A DNA stretch of 64,000 nucleotides from Rheinheimera sp. D18 (lineage in GTDB: Bacteria > Pseudomonadota > Gammaproteobacteria > Enterobacterales > Alteromonadaceae): assembly GCF_004345025.1 (NCBI RefSeq), contig NZ_CP037745.1, positions 310,001 through 374,000 of the forward strand. The letters run 5' to 3'. The translations under genes and the position numbers were made by a program. The first letter of the stretch is position 1. The number at the start of each line of letters is the position of its first letter. The notes below the pieces were generated by a model. It had not been told where the DNA came from. It did no database searches and saw only the letters and a list, made by a program, of their open reading frames with translations. Of the stretch, positions 19,094 to 27,851 are shown piece by piece.

Positions 19094-20081
19094 TTATCGT
19101 CATCGTTTTAGTGGCCATTATAATTGCTTGGTTCACAGCATGAAATAAGCTACCGGCGTCGGCTTTGCCTGTCCCCGCTAAGTCCAGAGCAGTACCATGA
19201 TCTACAGACGTTCTTAGTAAGGGCAGGCCTAAACTAATATTTACTGAACGACCAAAACCCATGTGTTTTAGTACGGGTAAGCCTTGATCATGGTACATAG
19301 CAAGTACGGCGTCGGCGTCGTTCAAGTATTTGGGTTGAAACAAGGTATCGGCGGGTAGAGGACCAATTAAATTCATACCTGTCGCGCGCAGCTTATCTAG
19401 GGTAGGAATAATAATATCGAGTTCTTCACGGCCAAGATGGCCATCTTCACCCGCATGTGGGTTTAAACCGCAAACATAAATTTTTGGTTGCGCTATAGCA
19501 AATTTCTGTTGTAAATCATGATGCAAAATACCAATAACCTTGGTTAGGCGTTCAGCGGTAATAGCTTTGGCCACATAAGCTAGAGGAATATGGGTTGTTG
19601 CCAAAGCTACTCGTAGTCCTTCTGTAGCCAACATCATTACAACATAGGGGGTATTAGACTGTAACGCGAAGAATTCAGTATGGCCGCTAAAGGGAATTCC
19701 CGCCTTATTGATAATACCTTTGTGTACTGGGCCAGTGACAATAGCGTCAAATTCACCACTTATAGCTTTTTCGCCGGCAAAGGTTAGGGTTTGTATGACG
19801 TAGCCACCGTTGGCCGCATTAAGCTGCCCAGTGATCACTGGTTCTTCTAGTGCGAAATCAACTATCGTTAGGCTACCTGCTTGCTGTGCTTTAGGGCTGA
19901 TTGTTGCATTGTAAGGTAGCAACCGTAACGGCAGTTGTAGCTGCGCAGCGCGCTCAATTAAAAGTTCGGCATTGGCACAAACCACCAGTTCAACCGGCCA
20001 ATCTTGCTGCGCCAGTTTTATTACCAGATCAGGGCCTATGCCTGCAGGTTCTCCCGGAGTAATGCCAATGCGTAGTGTCAT
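19086..20081 (-). CDS. pdxA: 4-hydroxythreonine-4-phosphate dehydrogenase
   Basis: PdxA oxidises 4-phosphohydroxythreonine in the DXP-dependent pyridoxal phosphate pathway. It shows [13 protein letters not shown] at the N-terminus, [20 protein letters not shown] (about 130) and [16 protein letters not shown] (about 262), which carry the metal-binding histidines. The 331-residue length is normal. It starts immediately after the surA stop (no gap) and is probably co-translated with it. Confidence 0.96.
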   Translation of the reverse strand: MTLRIGITPGEPAGIGPDLVIKLAQQDWPVELVVCANAELLIERAAQLQLPLRLLPYNATISPKAQQAGSLTIVDFALEEPVITGQLNAANGGYVIQTLTFAGEKAISGEFDAIVTGPVHKGIINKAGIPFSGHTEFFALQSNTPYVVMMLATEGLRVALATTHIPLAYVAKAITAERLTKVIGILHHDLQQKFAIAQPKIYVCGLNPHAGEDGHLGREELDIIIPTLDKLRATGMNLIGPLPADTLFQPKYLNDADAVLAMYHDQGLPVLKHMGFGRSVNISLGLPLLRTSVDHGTALDLAGTGKADAGSLFHAVNQAIIMATKTMTIND

Positions 20082-21371
20082 TTATTTCTCCGACATGACT
20101 TCAATATGCGCTTCAGCACGTAATTCGCGTAGCCAGTTACTCGCTTCTTCGTTGTAGCGGCGATTAAAAATCATTCGGTACACTTGTTCGCGCTTTTTAT
20201 CAGCTGTAGCGTCTACGGTGCGTTTATCTAATACTTGGGCGATATGCCAACCATGTTCAGTGCGAAATGGCTCACTAATCTCATTTATTGCTAATCTGTT
20301 TAGAGTGTCTCGAAATGCTGGTACAAAAATACTGGGCTCACTCCAGCCTAAATCACCGCCGTTTAATTTAGAACCCGGGTCTTCAGAGTGCTGCTTTGCT
20401 AACTCTGCAAAATCTGCCTCGCCAGAGCGAACTTTTGCGGCAAACTCTGCCAACATGCTGCGGGCACGGTCTTCGCTAACGATAATTGACGGCTTAATAA
20501 GTATATGACGAGATTTTATTTCGTTGATGTCGGCTACGTTTTCACCGCGAATATCAAAAATTGTGAGGATGTGAAAACCAGCACCAGAACGCAGTGGCCC
20601 AATAATATCAGTTTTTTTACGGCCGCGAATAGCTTCAGAGAACAAGGTTGGCATTTCGTTAATATTCATCCAACCAAGGTCACCACCTTCGAGGGCGTTA
20701 GAACCTGAAGACGATGCTATTGCAATGCGCTTAAAGTCACTGCCGTCGCGTAAAAGTTGCATAACTTTATCTGCACGATCTTTGGTCTCAGTAATATCTT
20801 CTGCGGTTGCTTGGCTTGGAATAGCAATAAGAATATGACCGATATTGTACTGCTCGTTACTCGCGCCCTGATCTTCCATCAGCTTTATTAAGCTATCGAT
20901 TTCTTGAGGGCTAATATAAATACGCCGTTGCACGTTAGCACGCACCACTTCGCCGGTAATCATTTCATCGCGAAGCCGCTCACGAAACCGCTCGTAATTA
21001 CCTTCTTCGTTAATAACTTGTTGACGAAAAGCATCTAACGATAACTTTTCATTTTGGGCGATATTACGGATAGTATCGTCCAACTGTGCATCACTTATTT
21101 GCATGCCCATACGCTGAGCCATTTGCAATTGTAAGCTGGTAAGAATTAAACGTTCGGTTGCCTGAGTGCGCAGAGCAGCGTCAGACGGTAACGTTTGGTT
21201 TTGTGCGGCGGCATTGCGTTTAACCCGCTCAACAATGTCTGCAATATCACTTTCTAACACCACACTGTTATCCACTATGGCGGCAACGCTGTCTATTTCA
21301 CGTTCAGTAGCGAAACTGCTAATACTGACACAACACAGCAGTGTTGCAGTGATAAGTCGAAATAACTTCAT
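20082..21371 (-). CDS. surA: Periplasmic chaperone and peptidyl-prolyl isomerase SurA
   Basis: SurA chaperones outer membrane proteins to the BAM complex. After a signal peptide (1-22, ISSFATEREI) it has the N-terminal chaperone domain (about 25-170). Two parvulin domains follow (QYNIGHILIAIP at about 172, SRHILIKPS at about 286), the second with SEDPGSKLNGGDLGW. The 429-residue length matches E. coli. It follows lptD by 11 bp, an order tied to its job of folding LptD. Confidence 0.96.
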   Translation of the reverse strand: MKLFRLITATLLCCVSISSFATEREIDSVAAIVDNSVVLESDIADIVERVKRNAAAQNQTLPSDAALRTQATERLILTSLQLQMAQRMGMQISDAQLDDTIRNIAQNEKLSLDAFRQQVINEEGNYERFRERLRDEMITGEVVRANVQRRIYISPQEIDSLIKLMEDQGASNEQYNIGHILIAIPSQATAEDITETKDRADKVMQLLRDGSDFKRIAIASSSGSNALEGGDLGWMNINEMPTLFSEAIRGRKKTDIIGPLRSGAGFHILTIFDIRGENVADINEIKSRHILIKPSIIVSEDRARSMLAEFAAKVRSGEADFAELAKQHSEDPGSKLNGGDLGWSEPSIFVPAFRDTLNRLAINEISEPFRTEHGWHIAQVLDKRTVDATADKKREQVYRMIFNRRYNEEASNWLRELRAEAHIEVMSEK

Positions 21372-21382
21372 AAATTCCTACA

Positions 21383-23644
21383 TCAATTAGTTAGTAAGTA
21401 CGGTCGGCGATAATTAAAAATGCCGTTTGAAAGCATATCTGTCACACCAAAACCGGCGCTGTCGCCAAAACCTTTGAGAACAAACTGTATGCCTACACTA
21501 CTGTCCAGTTGGCTTGCTTGGGCAAAATTACCAACTGGCAGATTAAGATCGGTCATAACCTGCCGCTTTGCAACCAGTCGCACGGCCCAGCAACAGGATT
21601 CATACTGCATACCAAAGCTCAGATCTATCATACGACGATTTGTCAGATCACGATAGTAACTACCGACCAGCTGCCAGTTATCGGTTACTGGCATCGTGCC
21701 AAGCACACCGAGTTGTCGAATTTCCACTCCTGAGACTGCACGGCTGAACCTATGGTTCAACTGGAAAAGACTTTTATCACTTGCTCGGTAGTCTAGCGAC
21801 GCACTGCTTTTCATCACTTCGTTGCTATCAACATCATACTGTACTGCTGAGCTAAAGTACCATTTACGATACCAATGCCAAATAAGCTCTGCTGCCAGCA
21901 TAGATTCAGATGAGCTAAAATCTTCCAGCAGGTCTGCGGACATGCTCGGTTGTTTTAAAAAGAAGATTTGGCCTAAACTAAAGCGAAATAACTCGTTATC
22001 AACATTATCATAAAATCGGCTGGTCCAGCCAACAGTTAGCTGGTTGGCTTCGTTAATTCGATCTAAACCAGAATACCGGTTGATACGAAACAGGCCATAA
22101 TAATCGTCTTGCAAGCGGGTGGTATCGTACAAGCCAATCGGGCTTTGTTCACGATACGGAATATATAGATATTGAATTTGTGGCTCGAATGTTTGTAAGG
22201 CCGGTGCACCAAACCAATCATATTCACGCTCAAAATTTAATCGAGAGTGTAAACGAATTTTAGGTACTGTACGTGTCACTGATGGATCAATCTCTAAGCT
22301 ATTGTCGCTAGTATGCTGCTGATAATAGGTATAAAGCAGACTCGCTTCGGCAGTAAACTCGAATGCCGGAGTCACAAAGGGTAGGCTGATACTAGGTTCA
22401 AGGTGCAGACGATTAGCACGATCTATGGCAGCTTCGTCATTGTAAAAATGCGCATACTGCGCTTGCCAAGCAAAATTAATACCAGGAAACAGGGCTACTG
22501 GTTTTGCCGAGGTGAGACTTAGCTCTGGTAATGAGCTGTAAGCCTTGTTGTAATTACCCAAGATCTCGAAGCTTTGTACTCTAAGCTGCGAATGTACTTG
22601 TTCGCCGTAATAGTTTAATGCTGCTTCGCGTAAAAGTTGTGTGTCACTTTGGTTGCTATAATCTGAGCCCAGCTCACTAATATAAGCATCATCACTTACG
22701 TCGGTAACATCAATAAAAGCCCGGAGCCTTGGCGTTAGATCACTTAAGTGGCTAAAGTGGCTAAGATAACGCGCGCCAAAATCATTATCTTTCTCGTTGT
22801 CAGAGTTCAAGTACTCAAGTTGCAAACTGCCTTGATGGGCTTCAGTTAGGTAACGAAACTCAGATTTTAGCTGTGCGCCGCGTTTACTCATGTAGCGCGG
22901 TGTTAACGTTAGGTCATAATTAGGTGCCAAATTTAGATAATATGGCAGTTCAAAATCAACGCCTAATTTTTGTGAGCTGCCAATCTTCGGCAATAATAGG
23001 CCGCTACGTCGCTGTTCGTTTACTGGAAATGTAATATAGGGCAGATATAAAACAGGAATATCTTTAATTCTAAATATGGCGTGGTGAGCTTCCCCCCAGC
23101 CTTCATCAGCTTCAATGTTAATTTCTTTGGCGTGTAGTGCCCAACTATTATCGTTGCTGGGACAAGTAGTAAATAAAGCCTGCTCAAGTACTAGCTGGTC
23201 TTCAGATGCGGTTAATTGTTTTGCATAACCTCGGCCAGCCTGGGCGGCAAATTGATAATTTGCGTCGTCTAAACTAGCTTGGTTGTGCGCTAAGTCGGCA
23301 GTAAAACGGCTGGCACTGACCTGCAGTACTTTATTGAAATAAGTTAAACCGCCATCAGCAGTCATATTCTGTGCGGTGCTACTAAAATTAGCTCGAGGTG
23401 CTAACAACAAAGTATCACGATAGGTTATTTCAACATTGCCAATAAAATGCGCCTGCTGATTATCTGTAAGGGTAACGTTATCTGATGAAATACTGATCGT
23501 TGGGTCGGCGGCATTTAACTGGGCAAGAATTTTCGGTTGCTCAACTGGCAGATAACATACCTCAGAAGAAACGGTGTCAGCATGCGCTACAGATAAGGTT
23601 TTGAAAACCAATAGAAAAAAAACCACCGCTAACCCATGTTTCAT
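21383..23644 (-). CDS. lptD: LPS-assembly protein LptD
   Basis: LptD, with LptE, inserts lipopolysaccharide into the outer leaflet. A signal peptide (1-22) is followed by a periplasmic jellyroll (about 50-215, related to LptA) and a 26-strand barrel. The four cysteines expected for its two disulfides are visible: C29 (SSEVCYLP), one in TTCPSNDN (about residue 160), and the adjacent pair in ESCCWAVRL. The 753-residue length is normal. It heads the lptD-surA-pdxA-rsmA-apaG-apaH block and is divergent from djlA, as in E. coli. Confidence 0.96.
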   Translation of the reverse strand: MKHGLAVVFFLLVFKTLSVAHADTVSSEVCYLPVEQPKILAQLNAADPTISISSDNVTLTDNQQAHFIGNVEITYRDTLLLAPRANFSSTAQNMTADGGLTYFNKVLQVSASRFTADLAHNQASLDDANYQFAAQAGRGYAKQLTASEDQLVLEQALFTTCPSNDNSWALHAKEINIEADEGWGEAHHAIFRIKDIPVLYLPYITFPVNEQRRSGLLLPKIGSSQKLGVDFELPYYLNLAPNYDLTLTPRYMSKRGAQLKSEFRYLTEAHQGSLQLEYLNSDNEKDNDFGARYLSHFSHLSDLTPRLRAFIDVTDVSDDAYISELGSDYSNQSDTQLLREAALNYYGEQVHSQLRVQSFEILGNYNKAYSSLPELSLTSAKPVALFPGINFAWQAQYAHFYNDEAAIDRANRLHLEPSISLPFVTPAFEFTAEASLLYTYYQQHTSDNSLEIDPSVTRTVPKIRLHSRLNFEREYDWFGAPALQTFEPQIQYLYIPYREQSPIGLYDTTRLQDDYYGLFRINRYSGLDRINEANQLTVGWTSRFYDNVDNELFRFSLGQIFFLKQPSMSADLLEDFSSSESMLAAELIWHWYRKWYFSSAVQYDVDSNEVMKSSASLDYRASDKSLFQLNHRFSRAVSGVEIRQLGVLGTMPVTDNWQLVGSYYRDLTNRRMIDLSFGMQYESCCWAVRLVAKRQVMTDLNLPVGNFAQASQLDSSVGIQFVLKGFGDSAGFGVTDMLSNGIFNYRRPYLLTN

Positions 23645-23809
23645 GCAGTTACTCTTGCCTTACTTGTATTTAAATAGCGTCATTGTATTGCGAGCTTGCT
23701 ATGATAAATCAATTTTAGAAATCCTGCTAATCCGATATAGTATTAGCGGCATGTAGCGGCGTTATTATTGCGTTTGTATTGGTTGTTGGTTTAAAAATAA
23801 GGGTGTGAT

Positions 23810-24619
23810 GTGTGGGGTAAAATTCTTGGTGCATTATTCGGTTTGGCGTTACTGAGGCTACCAGGATTAATTATTGGCCTTTTGCTCGGGCACTGGTTTG
23901 ATAAGGCGTTTCGGCAGCAGTTTGAGCAAGGTGGCGGCTTTAGCGGTTTATTTAGAGACAGTGCTGATGAACAAGGATTATTTCATTACACTACATTTTC
24001 TACAATGGGGCACATTGCTAAGGCCACAGGTACGGTAACCTCGGTGCATATTCAACATGCAACCGCCTATATGAACCAGTTAGGTTTAAATAACCTTCAA
24101 CAAAAAGAGGCTCAAGCTGCGTTTCGTGATGGTAAAGCGGCAAGTTTTCCGCTAAGGCAACAGCTACAGCAGTTTTATTATGCTTATCGACGACATAAGG
24201 ATGTGCTGCAGTTATTTCTTGAAATTCAATTAAGTATTGCTTGTATTGACGGTAATATGACGGCCAGCCAATATGGCTTACTGCAACAGGTTGCGGGTTA
24301 CCTTAACTACAGTGCTGCGCAGTTAGAGCGATTATTGCAGGCACATCAGGCACAAAGCCGTTTTTCTTCACGTACTAATTTTAGCCGTGGCCAAACCGCG
24401 AAAGATACGTTGGCAGATGCCTATCAGCTATTGGGTGTATCCGCGGATGTTAGCGATAGCGTATTAAAGAAAGCATACCGTAAATTGATGATTCAGCATC
24501 ATCCTGACAAGTTGATGGCCAAAGGGGTACCTGCAGAAATGTTAGATGTTGCTAAACGCAAAACTCAGGACATTCAGTCTGCCTATGAACTTATTAAACA
24601 GCAGCGACATAATAGATAA
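23810..24619 (+). CDS. djlA: Membrane-anchored DnaJ-like co-chaperone
   Basis: DjlA is a type III J-domain protein that stimulates DnaK at the inner membrane. An N-terminal transmembrane segment (about 4-25, with glycines as in the family) precedes a TerB-like central domain. The C-terminal J domain starts at about residue 200 and carries the HHPDKL motif. The 269-residue length fits E. coli (271). The start is GTG, preceded by AAGGG. Convergent with the next gene, only 1 bp apart. Confidence 0.93.
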   Translation: MWGKILGALFGLALLRLPGLIIGLLLGHWFDKAFRQQFEQGGGFSGLFRDSADEQGLFHYTTFSTMGHIAKATGTVTSVHIQHATAYMNQLGLNNLQQKEAQAAFRDGKAASFPLRQQLQQFYYAYRRHKDVLQLFLEIQLSIACIDGNMTASQYGLLQQVAGYLNYSAAQLERLLQAHQAQSRFSSRTNFSRGQTAKDTLADAYQLLGVSADVSDSVLKKAYRKLMIQHHPDKLMAKGVPAEMLDVAKRKTQDIQSAYELIKQQRHNR

Positions 24620-24620
24620 A

Positions 24621-25400
24621 CTACAAACCGACTGAGCCAAGCCAGCCGTATATTTCTTGAAACACCCATTGTTGCACATCCGCATTATAGCCAGAGCCAT
24701 TAACTAAACGCTGTCGGTATAATGCTTTTAAATGTTTATTTGCTAACTGACGCCTAAGCTTTAATTGGCTTGTTACCATAACGTTATCTTGTTGGCTGCT
24801 AATATCTAGTGTGGGCACCTGATGTGTTGCTAGTGCTTTAGCGATGTTACGATTTAATGTTGCCTCAGGAAGAAAAGCGCCAAGCATAATAAAGGCGGCG
24901 GGTTCAGCTAGCTGATTTGTGGAAAAAAGTTGGTTGAGTAGCGCTGCGCTAGTGCCTTGGGCAATAATAATGGTAACACCACTATGCAATTGAGCTTGTT
25001 TTTGAGCTGCATTCAATCGTTGTAATAGCGCTTGTTGGTAGCTATCTAGGCTTTTTTCATTTAATTCAACGGGTAATGTAGGCGGCATTATTGCTAGCGT
25101 GTACCAGCCGTAACTGTTTAGCTGCTGGCGCAGTAGATCTATGTGCTTGGGGCTTGCTGCATGCTCATTACCATCAGGTAATAAAATTGCAGTGCCCTTA
25201 GTATAGCTGGTTAAGGTTTCACGCTGCAGCGACATAAAGGTTTGTTGCTCATCTATGTTTAATGCTACAACTTCATCTGCTGGCAACTGACGTATTATGT
25301 CTGCAGCATAGTTTTGTTCAGTAGACGGTACCGCTAAAATGATTGATGACATTGTCAAACAATACATTATGAGTAAATAGCTAATAACGTTTTGTCGCAT
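24621..25400 (-). CDS. Secreted DUF3530 family protein, alpha/beta-hydrolase-like
   Basis: A signal peptide (about 1-23) precedes a region with an alpha/beta hydrolase-like pattern. TAILLPDGNEHAASPKHIDL suits the strand and loop that begin the fold. GWYTLAIMPP follows, then IIIAQGTSAALLNQLF where the nucleophile elbow would be. The elbow reads QGTSA, so the usual GxSxG serine is not clearly kept. I recognise it as DUF3530, of unknown function. It is convergent with djlA. Confidence 0.7.
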   Translation of the reverse strand: MRQNVISYLLIMYCLTMSSIILAVPSTEQNYAADIIRQLPADEVVALNIDEQQTFMSLQRETLTSYTKGTAILLPDGNEHAASPKHIDLLRQQLNSYGWYTLAIMPPTLPVELNEKSLDSYQQALLQRLNAAQKQAQLHSGVTIIIAQGTSAALLNQLFSTNQLAEPAAFIMLGAFLPEATLNRNIAKALATHQVPTLDISSQQDNVMVTSQLKLRRQLANKHLKALYRQRLVNGSGYNADVQQWVFQEIYGWLGSVGL

Positions 25401-25453
25401 ACTGATGATCCATAGCTCGGCTTAACAGGCTATCGGCAGCGCAGCGGTTTACT

Positions 25454-25792
25454 TTAACTGTTATTAGCAGCTACGGTTGTTGTGATAATGTATTTTCGAA
25501 AGGTGTATAGAACTTGGGATTTATAGTCAAATTTAATATAGTTTGGCTGCTGCTCGAGAATTGTTACATCAGCTGAGTCGGGCAGAATAAAACAAAATTT
25601 GGTAGGTTTAAATTCAACTAGTGCTTTAGCCATTTCCTGTAAATGTTCATTTTCAGCTAAACGCGCTACTTCTGATTCGGCATTGCAAACATGAGAGTTT
25701 GCGCTCAACGACACCAGTGGTGTTTGCTCAGCTGATACCGAAAAAAGCGCAAATAAACTTGCTACATTTAGCAGATAATGGCATTTAGACAT
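25454..25792 (-). CDS. Hypothetical secreted protein
   Basis: The 112-residue protein has a signal peptide (residues 1-21, ALFSVSAEQ) and a small mature domain with two cysteines (in SHVCNAES and TKFCFILPD). I do not recognise the family. The ATG at 25792 is preceded by TTGGAG; a TTG 12 bp upstream is the alternative. It sits between the DUF3530 gene and the ompA terminator, on the same strand as both neighbours, with no obvious promoter. Confidence 0.65.
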   Translation of the reverse strand: MSKCHYLLNVASLFALFSVSAEQTPLVSLSANSHVCNAESEVARLAENEHLQEMAKALVEFKPTKFCFILPDSADVTILEQQPNYIKFDYKSQVLYTFRKYIITTTVAANNS

Positions 25793-25925
25793 TGTAAACT
25801 CCAAGCACGCTATTAGATCAAACTACATTATTGTAATACTACATAAGGTTAGCGGCGAGCGATGATGCTAGCATAATTAGATTATGCAGAGTTAGCAAAA
25901 ATATTAATTACCATTAATTTAGGCT

Positions 25926-25955
25926 AAAAAAAAGCCGCTGTTTGACAGCGGCTTT
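25926..25955 (-). terminator. Rho-independent terminator of the ompA-like gene
   Basis: On the minus strand AAAGCCGCTG / CAGCGGCTTT form a 10-bp stem with a 5-nt loop, followed by a T run. It lies 17-46 bp after the stop codon. Confidence 0.92.
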
Positions 25956-25971
25956 GAGTTAAAACAATTGC

Positions 25972-27051
25972 TTAGCGTAATACTGGCTCTTTAATTTTAG
26001 CCGTTACTTTAGCTTCAATGCGCTGGTTAGCTGCGTGTGCTGCACGAGTCGAACCTTCAACGCGAGGACGTGTAACACCGTAGCCTACTGCGCTGATACG
26101 TGATGAGTCGATGTTGAAGTTTTTCTTCAGCATGTCTGCAACTGCATTAGCACGACGCTCTGATAAACGCATGTTATATGCTGGATTACCAATGTTTGAC
26201 GCGTGACCTTCAATTTTTACTGTTGATTCAGGGAAGCGCTGCATAAACGCACCTAAGTTTTCAACATCAACGCGCTGGCTTTGTGGTACTACTGCTGAGT
26301 CGAATGGGAAACGAACTTCAATATCAATATCGCCTACTGATGCCATCTTCTCTTGGTAAATAGTACAGCCTGTTGCGTCTACTTTATGGTTCGCCGGTGT
26401 ATTAGCACATTTATCTACGTTATCTAATACGCCGTCAGCGTCTGAATCTAGTTGTGCAACTGGTGCTGGAGCAACTGGAGTAGGCGCTGGTGCTGGTGCT
26501 GGAGCGGCTGCTGCCGTACCAAACACATAAGTCATACCCAATTTTATTCCCGCGTCAGCATAAGACTTATCGATACCTTGGAAACGATTAGCTTCAGCAA
26601 ACAGTGCGAAGTTTTGATTAAAGAAATGCTTGTAACCAACACCTAGGTTTAATGCCGTTGTGTTTCTTACTGCATCAATGCGATTTAAACCACCTACGAT
26701 ATAAACTGACGGCAGTTGAGCTAAATGGTACATTGCGGCGATACCCAGACGTTTACCATCAGCATCTGAACCATCTAACTTTGAGCTTAAGTCTAACTTG
26801 GCATACTCAGCACGTAATGCCCACTGTTCCGTTAGGTAGTAACCTAACTCTAAACCGTAGCCCCAGTCTTTTTCCATGTAATTCCACGCAGCAGATTCAG
26901 TTTTATCTGTATCTGGCATGTAGTATTCTGCGAAAATTGAACCAAATACGCGTTCTTTTAAATCTGCAGAACTTACAGCGTCGGCCATTACTGCACTACT
27001 AAATAATGGCACTGCTGCCGCTACTGCTAAAAACGTTTTATTAAGTTTCAT
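25972..27051 (-). CDS. OmpA-family outer membrane porin
   Basis: This is an abundant-type outer membrane protein linking the membrane to peptidoglycan. From the ATG at 27051 it is 359 residues. A signal peptide (1-23) is followed by an eight-strand barrel domain (about 30-190) and a proline/alanine linker (PAPAPAPTPVAPAPV). A thrombospondin-3-like calcium motif (DSDADGVLDNVDKC) and the OmpA C-terminal peptidoglycan-binding domain (NPAYNMRLSERRANAV) complete it. AAGGAG precedes the start. Two TATAAT boxes upstream suggest strong expression. Confidence 0.92.
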   Translation of the reverse strand: MKLNKTFLAVAAAVPLFSSAVMADAVSSADLKERVFGSIFAEYYMPDTDKTESAAWNYMEKDWGYGLELGYYLTEQWALRAEYAKLDLSSKLDGSDADGKRLGIAAMYHLAQLPSVYIVGGLNRIDAVRNTTALNLGVGYKHFFNQNFALFAEANRFQGIDKSYADAGIKLGMTYVFGTAAAAPAPAPAPTPVAPAPVAQLDSDADGVLDNVDKCANTPANHKVDATGCTIYQEKMASVGDIDIEVRFPFDSAVVPQSQRVDVENLGAFMQRFPESTVKIEGHASNIGNPAYNMRLSERRANAVADMLKKNFNIDSSRISAVGYGVTRPRVEGSTRAAHAANQRIEAKVTAKIKEPVLR

Positions 27052-27073
27052 CCATTTCTCCTTAGGCTCATCT

Positions 27074-27087
27074 TGCACTAAAGTGCA
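27074..27087. promoter_or_regulatory. Palindrome in the 5' UTR of the ompA-like gene
   Basis: TGCACT-AA-AGTGCA lies about 23 bp upstream of the start codon. In mRNA it would form a small hairpin near the ribosome binding site. E. coli ompA mRNA is known to be stabilised by 5' hairpins; the role here is inference. Confidence 0.35.
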
Positions 27088-27143
27088 TTATCAAATGCGC
27101 TTCGTACATATCATTTAAATAATTTAAAAACATTATTGAACTT

Positions 27144-27160
27144 ATTATACATCGATTATA
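27144..27160 (-). promoter_or_regulatory. Two candidate -10 boxes for the ompA-like gene
   Basis: On the minus strand TATAAT occurs at 27160-27155 and again at 27149-27144. The -35 elements are poor. Both would give a 5' UTR of about 90-105 nt that includes the palindrome at 27074-27087. Confidence 0.45.
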
Positions 27161-27195
27161 TGAACGGTGGGTTAATGTTGTAGTACTTTTTTAAA

Positions 27196-27849
27196 TTAAA
27201 AAGGGCAAGCAGCAAAACATATTAAGGGCTGTCCCGTATCTGGGTGGTAAAATGTCAACTTTTCAGCATGCAACAATAAGCGACTGGCGGCTTGATAAGA
27301 GATGTCATCGGCGTAAAATTTATCACCGAGGATTGCGTGACCTAACCACTGCAAATGCACTCTTAGTTGATGTGAGCGCCCAGTAACTGGCGTTAATTTA
27401 AGTCGTGTTGAACTTTGATCACGCTGCAGTACCTGATAATGCGTTAATGAAGGCTTGCCATATTGATAGCATATTTTTTGTTTTGGTCTATTTGGCCAAT
27501 CACAAATTAATGGCAAATCAATACTGCCTGTATCTGCTTCTACGCTACCTTTTACTCGAGCTATATAATGCTTTTCGGTTTCGCGTTGCTGAAATTGGCG
27601 ATTAAGTTCGCGCTGGCTAGCAGCGGTTAACGCCATTAATACTACGCCTGAGGTGGCCATATCTAACCGATGAACAATACGAATGCCAGGCCAAACTAAC
27701 CGAGCACGATATTCTAGACTGTCTTTATGTTCGGGCGCTTTGCCAGGCACAGTAAGTAAGCCACTGGGTTTATTAAACACCACCAGCACATCATCCTGAT
27801 ATAAAATATCTAAATAAGGCGACATTGGTGGTGCATAATGCAGCAACAT
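27196..27849 (-). CDS. rluA: 23S rRNA/tRNA pseudouridine synthase RluA
   Basis: RluA makes pseudouridine 746 in 23S rRNA and 32 in several tRNAs. The protein is 217 residues (E. coli 219). The motif HRLDMATSGVVLMAL (about 59-73) carries the catalytic aspartate. The later segments CDWPNRPKQKICY and PVTGRSHQLRVHL are diagnostic of RluA. It starts 2 bp after the rapA stop, the same rapA-rluA order as in E. coli. Confidence 0.95.
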   Translation of the reverse strand: MLLHYAPPMSPYLDILYQDDVLVVFNKPSGLLTVPGKAPEHKDSLEYRARLVWPGIRIVHRLDMATSGVVLMALTAASQRELNRQFQQRETEKHYIARVKGSVEADTGSIDLPLICDWPNRPKQKICYQYGKPSLTHYQVLQRDQSSTRLKLTPVTGRSHQLRVHLQWLGHAILGDKFYADDISYQAASRLLLHAEKLTFYHPDTGQPLICFAACPF

Positions 27850-27851
27850 AA

